In this document: piece by piece, positions 34,937 through 43,606 of the stretch
How the letters are laid out: each line of letters starts with the position of its first letter
How positions within the stretch are numbered: position 1 is the first letter of the stretch
Source of the DNA: Tindallia magadiensis
GTDB taxonomy: Bacteria > Bacillota > Clostridia > Peptostreptococcales > Tindalliaceae
Direction of reading: 5' to 3'
Assembly: GCF_900113635.1 (NCBI RefSeq)
Contig: NZ_FOQA01000001.1
Span: 682,001 to 746,000 of the forward strand
Length of the DNA: 64,000 nt
Notes under the pieces: model-generated
What the model was told of the DNA's origin: nothing
Database searches by the model: none
What the model saw: only the letters and a program-made list of their open reading frames with translations
Program-made: the position numbers and the translations under genes

Positions 34937-35752
34937 CTATACTTTCCAGAGAATTTCTCCAACTGTTGCTTCTGTTTTTTCCAGCACAAACCCATCTTGT
35001 TGTTGATTTTCTAAAAAAGTTCGAATTTCCTTTTTTGTTATAGAGGATATTTCTTGCTTAATTTGAGTTTTTTTAATGTAGTGTTGAACTGCTTCTTCTA
35101 TAGGCATTTTCATTTCCCACTCTCGATGATGAAGGTTCAACTCTGAATGAATGCCTTGTATTCTAAGTATATTTTGCATAGATTCGATTTTATTAGTGGG
35201 AGGAATCTTTTTATCTCCTACTTGTTTTTGAATTTCATCCCCTAATGTATCCTTTCGCTTTATAAAAGCACTGGCATAGCAATACCCCTTGCTAGCCGTC
35301 ATCATTTTGTCAAAAGTATCCCAATTGTGTATTGCCGGTGACATAGAAGCGATCACCAGATCAAAATAACGGTTCCACCCATATTGTTTCAGATCAACTT
35401 CTTCCCAATTCCCTTTCATTAACGTAATGGAGGGAAGGCTTAGATCTTCAGCCTTTTCTTTCAGATGTTTCAACATATTTGACGAAATATCCATAGCGGT
35501 CACCTGGCAACCTTTTTTTGCAAAGGCAATACTATGTGTTCCTGGACCGCATCCAATATCCAACACCCTGCTCTGACTGGAAATAATACCTTTCTGAATC
35601 AGCTCTTCTACCATCTGATCTGCTTTTTCTTGACGTTTTTCAGCACGTTGATTAAACTCATTTGCCCTATCATCCCAGAAAGATTCGCAGGTTTCCATGT
35701 CTAACTCTTGATTTAACTGGTTAATCCAATACTCGATTTTTTCTTCATTCAT
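34937..35752 (-). CDS. Class I SAM-dependent methyltransferase
   Basis: This is a 271-aa methyltransferase. SAM-binding motif I is VLDIGCGPGTHSIAFAKKG (near 65-83), followed by TAMDISSNML and DLVIASMSPAIHNWD. The substrate is not recognisable. It is the last gene after an oligopeptide/nickel-type ABC transporter whose leader is a cobalamin riboswitch, with a 99-base gap and no terminator in between. It is therefore likely in the B12 regulon. That context suggests a link to corrinoid or metal-chelator chemistry, but this is inference. Confidence 0.85.
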   Translation of the reverse strand: MNEEKIEYWINQLNQELDMETCESFWDDRANEFNQRAEKRQEKADQMVEELIQKGIISSQSRVLDIGCGPGTHSIAFAKKGCQVTAMDISSNMLKHLKEKAEDLSLPSITLMKGNWEEVDLKQYGWNRYFDLVIASMSPAIHNWDTFDKMMTASKGYCYASAFIKRKDTLGDEIQKQVGDKKIPPTNKIESMQNILRIQGIHSELNLHHREWEMKMPIEEAVQHYIKKTQIKQEISSITKKEIRTFLENQQQDGFVLEKTEATVGEILWKV

Positions 35753-35851
35753 TCGTAAATCATCCTTTCCATTTTCCCGATCATTGCCACGCTACAGCTC
35801 CCTCTTCTGCAAGAAAGAGATAATATTTCACCTGCATCTAAAAATACGGCT

Positions 35852-36694
35852 TTATCGTAACATCCTAGGGTCTGCCATACTCTCTAAATCTCTTCCTAAT
35901 AACGCAAGAGAAGTTACTAAAAGTGTAAGAAAAAGCCAAGGAAACAGCAACCACCATTTCCAAAACGGAGTCATAAAGATCCCTTGAAAATTAACAGCAT
36001 GGTGAATGATCAAACCCCAACTTCTTGAAGCTGGATCACCAAGACCTAAAAAAGCTAAGGAGGACTCGGTTACGATGGCCATACTTGCCAAACGGATCAT
36101 GTTAATCATCAGTAATGGAAACAACTCTGGAATAAGATGTTTCCATATCATATAGGGAGCCTTCCCGCCGTAGTGAGATGCCATTTTGATATAAGGTTGT
36201 TCTCTTAGAGATAATGTGGCTGCTCGAAGAATTCTTGCTGGTCTAGACCAAGAAAACAAAGCTAACACAATAATGATATTTTTCAGGCTTGACCCAAAGA
36301 AAGCAGCAATCACAATCATTGCTGGTAATTCAGGAAGCGCCAGCATAATATCAATGAGCCGTTGAATATATCTATCCATAACGCCTCCTTTCCAAGCAGC
36401 CATGATACCAATAATCCCACCTCCCAAACCTGCCAGTAAGGAAGTTCCCAGGCCAACCAATAGGCTGGTTCTGGCACCATGGACAATCATTGACCAAATA
36501 TCAATCCCTAGCTGATCCGTACCCATGATATGAGGCCATCCTGGTGGTTCCAAAGCTGGTCCTGATGAACGCTGATGTGGTAAATTGGTAAGGGCTGGAG
36601 CAAAAATAGCCATCATCATTAATGCGACCAATAGAAGAATCGCCAGCTTTCCAAACAAAGATCTGGCTTTCCAGAAAAAAATCAAGGCTTTCAT
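35852..36694 (-). CDS. ABC transporter permease (DppC/NikC/OppC type)
   Basis: This 280-aa membrane protein has about six segments. The oligopeptide-permease signature includes GTDQLGIDIWSMIVHGARTSL near the N-terminus and the EAA-like loop LSLREQPYIKMASHYGGKAPY, with ESSLAFLGLGDPASRSWG. It pairs with the DppB-type permease, whose stop overlaps its start by 4 bases. Together they form the membrane channel of a transporter for peptides, nickel or cobalt. The B12 riboswitch upstream favours cobalt, nickel or a corrinoid-related ligand. Confidence 0.92.
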   Translation of the reverse strand: MKALIFFWKARSLFGKLAILLLVALMMMAIFAPALTNLPHQRSSGPALEPPGWPHIMGTDQLGIDIWSMIVHGARTSLLVGLGTSLLAGLGGGIIGIMAAWKGGVMDRYIQRLIDIMLALPELPAMIVIAAFFGSSLKNIIIVLALFSWSRPARILRAATLSLREQPYIKMASHYGGKAPYMIWKHLIPELFPLLMINMIRLASMAIVTESSLAFLGLGDPASRSWGLIIHHAVNFQGIFMTPFWKWWLLFPWLFLTLLVTSLALLGRDLESMADPRMLR

Positions 36695-37671
36695 TTTGCC
36701 CGACCTCCTTCTTCAATACGAGGATCAACTTTTCGATATATTAAGTCAGCGATTAGATTAGCAAGAATCACCGTTATCCCCATTACCAAAAAAATCCCCT
36801 GAAGCAATGGGTAATCTCGGTAAGCAACAGCTGTTGTCATCAATGTGCCTAGTCCAGGATAAGAAAAAAGATTTTCTACGATAACTGCTCCACCAACTAA
36901 CCCGCCTATTTGCAACGCAATTCTTGTAATGAGCGGTAATAAAGCATTGCGTAGTCCATGAATATACCGGATTCGGTATTCTTTTAATCCTTTCGCTCGT
37001 GCTGTAGTCATATAATCCTTGGTAAGCACCGTACTTAAGCTATTTCGTACCATCAGATAAATACCACCTGTCCTCGCTATGGTCAAGGTAATAATAGGTA
37101 GCATCGCATGCCTTATGATGTCAACTATTTTTGACCAGTGATCTGTATGAATTGCAAAATGTGTCTTTGCCCCAGAAAGCGGAAGCCAACCTAACGTCAC
37201 AGAAAACACAACCAGCAAAACCAACCCTATTAAAAATGCTGGTATTTCAGACAATACAATAATCAGGCTATACGTTAGTGAATCTTGCCATTGATTTCTT
37301 TTCCAAGCAGAATAGGTGCCAAGCAGCACTCCTGCTAAAATGCTTAAAGCTAAAGAAGTGCCCACTAAAAAAAAAGTCCAGGGCAACCGCTTCATTACGA
37401 GATGACTAACCTCCTCACGATGACTATAACTAAAACCTAACTGTCCACGACTTATATCCATCATGTAGTTGAGGTATTGCACATGTAATGGTCTGTCCAA
37501 ACCATAATACTCTCTATAGTAAGTTATTTGTTCTTTCGAATATTCCACAGAAATTTCATGATCATCTCCACTAATATATAAGAAAGGATCTCCCGGCATC
37601 ATTCTCGGCAGTGCAAAATTAAGGCTAAGAATGACAATAAACGTCATCAGATACTCTGCTTTTCTATCCAT
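36691..37671 (-). CDS. ABC transporter permease (DppB/NikB/OppB type)
   Basis: This 326-aa membrane protein has the family N-terminus (NFALPRMMPGDPF), periplasmic-side EYYGLDRPLHVQYLNYM and LGFSYSHREEV. The cytoplasmic EAA-type loop is TARAKGLKEYRIRYIHGLRNALLP, and GGAVIVENLFSYPGLG lies near the end. It overlaps the ATPase gene by 8 bases and the next permease by 4 bases, so the three are translationally coupled. Confidence 0.92.
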   Translation of the reverse strand: MDRKAEYLMTFIVILSLNFALPRMMPGDPFLYISGDDHEISVEYSKEQITYYREYYGLDRPLHVQYLNYMMDISRGQLGFSYSHREEVSHLVMKRLPWTFFLVGTSLALSILAGVLLGTYSAWKRNQWQDSLTYSLIIVLSEIPAFLIGLVLLVVFSVTLGWLPLSGAKTHFAIHTDHWSKIVDIIRHAMLPIITLTIARTGGIYLMVRNSLSTVLTKDYMTTARAKGLKEYRIRYIHGLRNALLPLITRIALQIGGLVGGAVIVENLFSYPGLGTLMTTAVAYRDYPLLQGIFLVMGITVILANLIADLIYRKVDPRIEEGGRAK

Positions 37672-39385
37672 TGATCAGACCTACTTTTATCAAGTCCTCA
37701 CAAGGGCTTTGATAATTATCCTGATGATTGATCTGTAAAATCCTATTAGCATTTCCTTCTTCAATGACCTTCCCTTTATCCAAAACGATTAATTGATCAG
37801 CTATCTTTCTGCCTAAGTTTAAATCATGGGTAATAAAAAGAAGCGCAAAGCCCTTCTGGCTTTGAAGCCCTTTAAGCAGCCTTAATACATTTGCCTGTGT
37901 TGAAACATCCAGCATGGACGTTATTTCATCCGCTATTAATACTTTAGGATTCATCACCAACGCTCTTGCAATAGCAACCCGTTGTCGTTGCCCTCCACTA
38001 AGGCTTGAAGTATATCGGTGTAACCACTCTTCCTCATCGCTTAACTGTAGCTCTTTTAAAGCATGTTTCACCCTTCTTTTTCTTTCAGCTTGATCGCCTA
38101 TTTTATTAATTTGCAATGGTTCGCTTATTGCTTCTTCTACAGTCATTCGATGACTTAAAGCGCTAAAGGGATCTTGAAGTACCAATTGCACTCCTTCCTC
38201 ACAGCAAGAAAAAGGATGTTCTTTGAGTTTTTTTCCATTAAAAAAAACGTCTCCCTCATCGGCTTCAGTAAATCCGCCTAACACCTTCGCCAAGGTAGAT
38301 TTCCCAGATCCAGAGGGACCAATCACAGCAAGTGTTTCGCCGTGTCTTAGATTCATATAGACCTTATCTAAGGCTACGATAGATTTTTTTCCAATATCAT
38401 ATCCTTTGCTTAACCCTTCTCCTCTTAGTACATGAATTAATCCATTTTGATGACAGGCTACCTTGCGTTCAATTGAAACACTTTCCAAGGAAGGCATGTG
38501 GCTGCAACAAAGGGAAGACGGCTGTGTACAACGATTCTTAAACACACAACCTTCTTCTTCTATTCCATTGTTGCTTTCTCCAGGAATTCCCCATAAATCT
38601 TTATAAGGTGCCAGTTCAACCGACGCATTAAACAAACCTCGGGAGTAGGGATGCATGGGTTTTTCAATCACTGCATCCGTTGCTCCCTGTTCTACCACAC
38701 AACCTCCATACAATACCATTATCTCTTGGGTAAGCTCTCCAATCAGTTTAATATCGTGAGAAATAACAAGCATGGCAAAATTCATTTGTTTTTGCAAGCT
38801 TTGAATCCGTTGAATCATCTCCGCCCTCGCAAGCCCATCAAGCGAACCTGTGGGCTCATCAAGAATTAAAAAGCGTGGCTTACAAGCAACCGCCATGGCC
38901 AAAAGAACTCTTTGCTGCATTCCTCCAGAAAGCTGATGTGGAAAAGCTTTTGCTTCCCACCCCTTTAAACCTACTGATTTCAAAAGGCTTTCTGCTTCCT
39001 GCTCAGCTTGCCTGCTATCCATTATCTTTCTTTCTACTAACCTTTCTGTTAACTGCTTACCAATTGGCATCACAGGATTCAATACATTCATTGAATTTTG
39101 AAACATCATCGCCATCGTATTCCATCGATGTTTTTTTTGTTCTTTTTCCGGCAAGCTTAGGTAGGATTCTCCAAAAAGCTCTAATTCTCCAGATGTTATA
39201 TGCTTTCGATGAATAAGCCCCATAAGCGCAAGTGCTAAAGAGGTTTTTCCACTTCCTGACTCTCCCACAATCCCTATGCTTCTACCTTCTCGCAAAGTAA
39301 AAGAAGCTTTTCTCAAGGCTACTACCTTTTCCTTTTCTGTCCGATATTCTACTCGAAGATCTGCGGCATTAATGGTACGGTCCAT
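37664..39385 (-). CDS. Fused double ABC ATPase (DppD-DppF type)
   Basis: This 573-aa protein contains two complete ATPase domains in one chain. The first has Walker A GESGSGKTSL, signature LSGGMQQRVLLAMA and Walker B LILDEPTGSLDG. An oligopeptide-type cysteine-rich stretch follows (CVFKNRCTQPSSLCC). The second domain has GPSGSGKSTL, LSGGQRQRVAIARAL and VLIADEITSMLD. It powers the two permeases downstream. Fusion of the D and F ATPases is a known variant. The ribosome site is AAGGAGG-like upstream of ATG 39385. Confidence 0.93.
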   Translation of the reverse strand: MDRTINAADLRVEYRTEKEKVVALRKASFTLREGRSIGIVGESGSGKTSLALALMGLIHRKHITSGELELFGESYLSLPEKEQKKHRWNTMAMMFQNSMNVLNPVMPIGKQLTERLVERKIMDSRQAEQEAESLLKSVGLKGWEAKAFPHQLSGGMQQRVLLAMAVACKPRFLILDEPTGSLDGLARAEMIQRIQSLQKQMNFAMLVISHDIKLIGELTQEIMVLYGGCVVEQGATDAVIEKPMHPYSRGLFNASVELAPYKDLWGIPGESNNGIEEEGCVFKNRCTQPSSLCCSHMPSLESVSIERKVACHQNGLIHVLRGEGLSKGYDIGKKSIVALDKVYMNLRHGETLAVIGPSGSGKSTLAKVLGGFTEADEGDVFFNGKKLKEHPFSCCEEGVQLVLQDPFSALSHRMTVEEAISEPLQINKIGDQAERKRRVKHALKELQLSDEEEWLHRYTSSLSGGQRQRVAIARALVMNPKVLIADEITSMLDVSTQANVLRLLKGLQSQKGFALLFITHDLNLGRKIADQLIVLDKGKVIEEGNANRILQINHQDNYQSPCEDLIKVGLING

Positions 39386-39430
39386 CTTATCCTCCTTATC
39401 CTCTTGATCCTAATAATCCAAGCAGGAAAC

Positions 39431-41002
39431 CTAATAGTCCAGGTAGGAAAGTTTGTTGTGCGTCATATTATGATGATCAAAAACATGCATCCATCCATCG
39501 TAGGCTTCTTTATTATATACGGTATATCCTGTTCGTAAAAAAAGAGGTATTTCCGGCACTTCCTCGGCTAATATATATTGAATTTCTTTTATCTTTTGCT
39601 TTCTTTCTTCTTCATCTAAAATCAAAATCTGTTCTTCCAACATATCCATTAATAATGGATGGTGATAACCCGGTACACTATTTACCCAGTCGCCGTCAGC
39701 TGTCGTAAATCGAGCTCTTAAGTAATCCGCATCCCGGGCCCATCCACCATGACCAACAATAACCATTTCATACTGACCATCGGCAATTCTCTGATCTCTG
39801 GACTGGCTATCCCTCGAGTGCAGGTTTATTTCGATCCCAATATCTTCTAATTGTTCACGAATCAATTCACCCATTCTTACCTCTTGGTCTTCTCCTGTTA
39901 GTAATTCAAAGGATAGGTTTTCTGTTTCTATGCCATTTTCATCTAATATCAACATCGCTTGATCCGGCGAAAAATCGTATGCCTTCACTCCTGCTTCATG
40001 CCAGCGATGATCTGGTGGTAAGATTCCCAAACTGCCCGGAATACCACCTCCACGAGCTATTCTTTCTACCAGAGCTTGCCTGTCAATAGCATATGCCATC
40101 GCCTGCCTCAGCTCTCTCTTTTTTAGCTCTGGTTTTTCTTCCATATTAAACCGCAGACGATAGCCCCAAACTCCCGGTTTTTCTACTAGCTGATATTTTT
40201 CATTCTCTTGAAAGTATTCCAAGGAGTCCATCGGGATATCCGACAGATGAATGTCTTCGTTCCGAAGAGCCAATACCGAATCACTCACTGGTATGAATTC
40301 GATAATATCTACTTTTTGTTCTGGTCCCCAAAACAAATCAAAAGCTTCAAACCGATAAGTTCCATGCTCCTGTTCGTAATGTGTTAGTTGATATGGACCA
40401 GTTCCTATTAGGGACTCCGGTTCATGAAAAGACTCTGGTTCATCTATATCCTGCCAGATGTGTTTAGGTAAGATACTAATACCAAATAGTTCTTCTATAA
40501 AGATAGGACTTGGTTCTCCTAACCGAATTACTACCTCATGGTCATTCATTACATTTACTTCCTGAATAAAGTTTTCGTCCAGCAGCTGAGCTGAAGAAAC
40601 TACCGGTGTATATTTTCTTGCATATTCCAATGTAAAAGCAACATCTTCTGCTGTAAACGGCTTTCCGTCATGCCACTTCACTTCTTCTTGTAAAATGAGG
40701 TGATACTCTAACCCATCTTCAGACATCTCCCATTCTTTTGCTAGCCATGGAATATATCCATTTTCATCTTTTTCCACCAACTTATCAAAAATAAGGTTTA
40801 CCTTGTAGCGGCCAGGACCTCTGGAATGAGTAGTATATGGTTGTGGTAAACCATAATCTCCGCCTTCTAACCGGATCAGTCGCTGTTCTTCCTCCATTAC
40901 TGATGGCTGACCATTTTCGGACTCTGGCGGATTGCCGCAGGCTGTCATCAACAGAGCTGTTACCATTAATAATGTTATCATCTTTTTGCTAATCTTCTTC
41001 AT
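39431..41002 (-). CDS. Extracellular solute-binding protein family 5 (lipoprotein)
   Basis: This is a 523-aa lipoprotein with lipobox LLMTAC. The family 5 (DppA/NikA/OppA) pattern includes VKWHDGKPFTAEDVAFTLEYA, LIGTGPYQLTHYE, RQAMAYAIDRQALVERIA and a C-terminal EEVPEIPLFLRTGY. It is the first gene of the operon and lies ~170 bases downstream of a cobalamin riboswitch with its own terminator. Peptide, nickel/cobalt chelate or corrinoid precursor are all possible ligands. B12 control makes cobalt or a related compound the best guess. Confidence 0.92.
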   Translation of the reverse strand: MKKISKKMITLLMVTALLMTACGNPPESENGQPSVMEEEQRLIRLEGGDYGLPQPYTTHSRGPGRYKVNLIFDKLVEKDENGYIPWLAKEWEMSEDGLEYHLILQEEVKWHDGKPFTAEDVAFTLEYARKYTPVVSSAQLLDENFIQEVNVMNDHEVVIRLGEPSPIFIEELFGISILPKHIWQDIDEPESFHEPESLIGTGPYQLTHYEQEHGTYRFEAFDLFWGPEQKVDIIEFIPVSDSVLALRNEDIHLSDIPMDSLEYFQENEKYQLVEKPGVWGYRLRFNMEEKPELKKRELRQAMAYAIDRQALVERIARGGGIPGSLGILPPDHRWHEAGVKAYDFSPDQAMLILDENGIETENLSFELLTGEDQEVRMGELIREQLEDIGIEINLHSRDSQSRDQRIADGQYEMVIVGHGGWARDADYLRARFTTADGDWVNSVPGYHHPLLMDMLEEQILILDEEERKQKIKEIQYILAEEVPEIPLFLRTGYTVYNKEAYDGWMHVFDHHNMTHNKLSYLDY

Positions 41003-41070
41003 CTCCCTTACCTCCCTCGTATAATCTCTTTTTTAACATCGACGCTTTTATTCCTTTGATGAGGTTAAAG

Positions 41071-41105
41071 AAAACAAAAAAGCCTCTTGATATCCTCAAG
41101 AGACT
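41071..41105 (-). terminator. Riboswitch-linked transcription terminator
   Basis: The minus strand has AGTCTCTTGA, a five-base loop and TCAAGAGGCT, then TTTTTTGTTTTC. It lies between the cobalamin aptamer and the binding-protein start, so it is the likely expression platform: B12 binding would favour this terminator and turn the operon off. Confidence 0.8.
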
Positions 41106-41170
41106 TTTCCCATTTTAAAGTCGCTTCTTTATTCTAAAAAATATACAGATTCCCATCATATATTTTTCCT

Positions 41171-41334
41171 CATCTAAAGGCAGGTCTCCTGGCTTACGGT
41201 TCTTCCTTTTCCTCACCTTCCCAAGAATCACTCAGTGGTATATCGAGGAATTGTCGCCGTTTACAGTGGTGGGTCCGCGCCGGATTTTAACCGGTCTTCC
41301 CTATTCTCCCTCTTTCTTAAGGGCACCTTCGATG
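41171..41334 (-). ncRNA. Cobalamin (B12) riboswitch
   Basis: Read on the minus strand this leader carries the class I cobalamin aptamer landmarks. The 3' box is AAGCCAGGAGACCTGCC (about 41177-41193). The core has GCGCGGACCCACCACTGT, and a CACTGAGTG-type helix is followed by TGGGAAGG. Helix P1 can form between CATCGAAGG (5') and CCTTTAGATG (3'), which sets the ends. It controls the solute-binding protein and the rest of the transporter operon, with a terminator downstream. Confidence 0.93.
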
Positions 41335-41387
41335 CAATTGATCATTTGCCATTATATCAGTAAAAAAAAACAACTTCAAGATCGCAC

Positions 41388-41420
41388 AAAAAAAAAAGGC
41401 TTCTGCATAATGCAAAAGCC
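41388..41420 (-). terminator. Terminator of the TctA gene
   Basis: On the minus strand GGCTTTTGCA, a short loop and TGCAGAAGCC are followed by ten T residues. It lies 15 bases after the TctA stop and separates that operon from the riboswitch. Confidence 0.88.
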
Positions 41421-41434
41421 GCTGCACACTTTTT

Positions 41435-42952
41435 TTAATCTTCTTCCAGGATCTGTTTCTTTTTTCGAAGAAAGAAAAATACTGATAAAATGGTGACTGT
41501 CCATAATCCAATCGATATCGGACTACTGACAAAGTAAAGGTAATTACCACGCGCAATGGTTAAGGCTTGCCTGAAACTAGCTTCAAAAAGAGGCGTTACT
41601 AAAAATGCCAAAATCAAAGGTCCATCTGGCAACTTATACCATTTATAAAAATAGCCAATAAAGCCGGAAACAATAGCAATGATCGTATGATATGGCATAT
41701 TGCTATAGGCATAAGTACCAATAACCAGGAACACAGCAATAATAGGCCATAACACCTGAACAGGTATCTTTGAAAGTTTAGTAAAGACAGGGATTAAAAT
41801 CCATCCAAAAACCAAGTTGAGTGGATTGGTCATCAGCATCAATATAAAGAGGGTGTACACTACTTGCGTATGGTCTACCACTACCCGAGGACCTACGGGT
41901 ACGCCTTCCATTACCAAGGCCGCCATCATTAGTGCGGCAATTGAACTCCCAGGAATACCAAAGGTTAGCATCGGGATAAAAGTCGCACCACAAGTCGCAT
42001 TATTGGCAGCCTCTGCCGCTGCAACACCATCTAAAGATCCTTTCCCGTAGTTTTTATCACTGGATATCTGACTATACACTGAGTAAGATGTATAGGATGC
42101 CAGTGTAGCTCCCGGTCCAGGAAGCGCTCCCAGAAAGGTCCCTAGTACCGACCCTATTCCGATGGCTTTTCCGGACTTAAATAATTCTTTAACGGTCAAG
42201 CCTTCTTCCTTTTTCTTCGCTTCGTCTAAAATACTTTCTCCCAGATCTCCAGATTTATCAGGATCTTTAATAAATTCATGTATTTCTTTGACAATAACAG
42301 GTAATGCAAAGAAACCCATCAGCAACGGTACTAATGGAAAGCCAGATTGCATTTGTCTGATACCAAAAGTAAACCGAAGGCCTCCAGTAATAATATCTCT
42401 CCCAATAATAGCTAAAAAGAATCCAATTCCTGCAGACATAATCCCTTTACCTGGGTTTTCTGCCGAAAAAACAACTACTAATGATAAAGCCAGCATATAC
42501 AATGCCGTCAATTCTGCTGGCCCAAATCTAGGTGCCATTCGTCCAATAGGTACCACCAAAAAAATGAGAACAAATGAACCGAAAAAACCACCTAAAACAG
42601 AGGCATATAACCCCATCTGAAGTGCTTTTTTTCCTTTTCCCATTTGAGTTAGGCCGTATCCATCTGCAACGGTGGCGGCCGCACCGGAAGTTCCAGGTGT
42701 TCCAAAGGCAATTGCTGTAATCGATCCTCCGTAGGTACCACCGACATATGTACCAATCAGTAATCCCATGGTTTGAGCTAGTGGCAAGACAAAAGAAAAC
42801 GGTAACACCAAAGCAATAGGAAGGCTATGAGCCAGCCCTGGGATAGCGCCTACTGAAATCCCTACAACAATCCCCATCATAATAAAAAGCATGGTTTGAA
42901 TAGTAAATACATCTGCTACTGCGCCTGATAATGCAACGGTATCAACAGCCAT
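41435..42952 (-). CDS. tctA: Tripartite tricarboxylate transporter, large permease TctA
   Basis: This 505-aa membrane protein has ~12 segments. TctA family motifs are GAIPGLAHSLPIALVLPFSF, GTYVGGTYGGSITAIAFGTPG, GPGATLASYTSYSV and TFGIPGSSIAALMMAAL. TctA is the major permease of secondary TTT transporters that import citrate, tartrate or other carboxylates with a proton or sodium gradient. It follows TctB by 15 bases and ends at a terminator. The substrate is set by the binding proteins, of which three are encoded upstream. Confidence 0.95.
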   Translation of the reverse strand: MAVDTVALSGAVADVFTIQTMLFIMMGIVVGISVGAIPGLAHSLPIALVLPFSFVLPLAQTMGLLIGTYVGGTYGGSITAIAFGTPGTSGAAATVADGYGLTQMGKGKKALQMGLYASVLGGFFGSFVLIFLVVPIGRMAPRFGPAELTALYMLALSLVVVFSAENPGKGIMSAGIGFFLAIIGRDIITGGLRFTFGIRQMQSGFPLVPLLMGFFALPVIVKEIHEFIKDPDKSGDLGESILDEAKKKEEGLTVKELFKSGKAIGIGSVLGTFLGALPGPGATLASYTSYSVYSQISSDKNYGKGSLDGVAAAEAANNATCGATFIPMLTFGIPGSSIAALMMAALVMEGVPVGPRVVVDHTQVVYTLFILMLMTNPLNLVFGWILIPVFTKLSKIPVQVLWPIIAVFLVIGTYAYSNMPYHTIIAIVSGFIGYFYKWYKLPDGPLILAFLVTPLFEASFRQALTIARGNYLYFVSSPISIGLWTVTILSVFFFLRKKKQILEED

Positions 42953-42967
42953 CTATAATTCCCCCCT

Positions 42968-43456
42968 TTAAGGCAATGGTGTTCTTGGCATGTACATTGA
43001 TAATAATTCAATAAATAGTATGTGGATCACAATCGAAACAGCAATGGCTAAAGCAGCCATTTTCCCTACTGTTCTGCCAAAACGACTAAAATCTTTTTTT
43101 CTTTTTGCTTCACGATAAGAGGTCCATAGCCACCAGAAAAATAGGAATGCAAAGGTCGATGTTGCTAAACCAATATTTCTAAAAGACCAGGAATAGGCCC
43201 ACATAAAGATAGCAATGGCTATTGCATAGGGAAGTTTTCCGGTCAACTTAAATTCAACTCTAGTTTCTGGTTTCAGTATCTCTCTAATAGGAACCAATAT
43301 TCCTCCCACCGCCATAAGAATCAATGAAATTCTAGGTACAAATAATTCCATCGACCTGAGGGAAGAGGTAAACGTCCAAGCATATCCTCCTAGGGAAATG
43401 ATCGTAATCAATAGCCCTACTTTAGAGTTTAATGATAATTGGAATTTTGAGCTCAT
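42968..43456 (-). CDS. tctB: Tripartite tricarboxylate transporter, small permease TctB
   Basis: This ~162-aa membrane protein has four predicted segments, which is the TctB size and pattern (PRISLILMAVGGILVPIREI, AIAMWAYSW-like AIAIFMWAYSW, GLATSTFAFLFFWWLW). The start ATG 43456 follows AGGGGTG; a TTG six codons earlier is less likely. Small TctB proteins assemble with TctA in the membrane. The gene lies between the binding-protein genes and TctA. Confidence 0.88.
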   Translation of the reverse strand: MSSKFQLSLNSKVGLLITIISLGGYAWTFTSSLRSMELFVPRISLILMAVGGILVPIREILKPETRVEFKLTGKLPYAIAIAIFMWAYSWSFRNIGLATSTFAFLFFWWLWTSYREAKRKKDFSRFGRTVGKMAALAIAVSIVIHILFIELLSMYMPRTPLP

Positions 43457-43518
43457 CCTAACACCCCTGACCAAGTTTAGTCATAAACTTTGATTAATTC
43501 AAACATTTCTGTCTTTTC

Positions 43519-43555
43519 AACAGAGCCTATCGCCTTTCCAGCTTTAGGCTCTGTT
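43519..43555 (-). repeat. Intergenic hairpin between tctC paralogue 1 and tctB
   Basis: A perfect 11-bp inverted repeat, AACAGAGCCTA (43519-43529) with TAGGCTCTGTT (43545-43555), lies ~50 bases after the binding-protein stop. No T tract follows on the minus strand, so it is more like an mRNA 3'-protecting stem or leaky attenuator. It would lower permease expression relative to binding protein. Confidence 0.6.
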
Positions 43556-43606
43556 ATTAACTGGTTTTCTATCAATACTGTATTGTTTTTAGATCAAGAT
43601 CATTTC

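Noticed and set aside
42162-42620. 152-codon plus-strand frame opposite TctA
   Set aside because: Antisense shadow of a conserved membrane protein; low-complexity translation.
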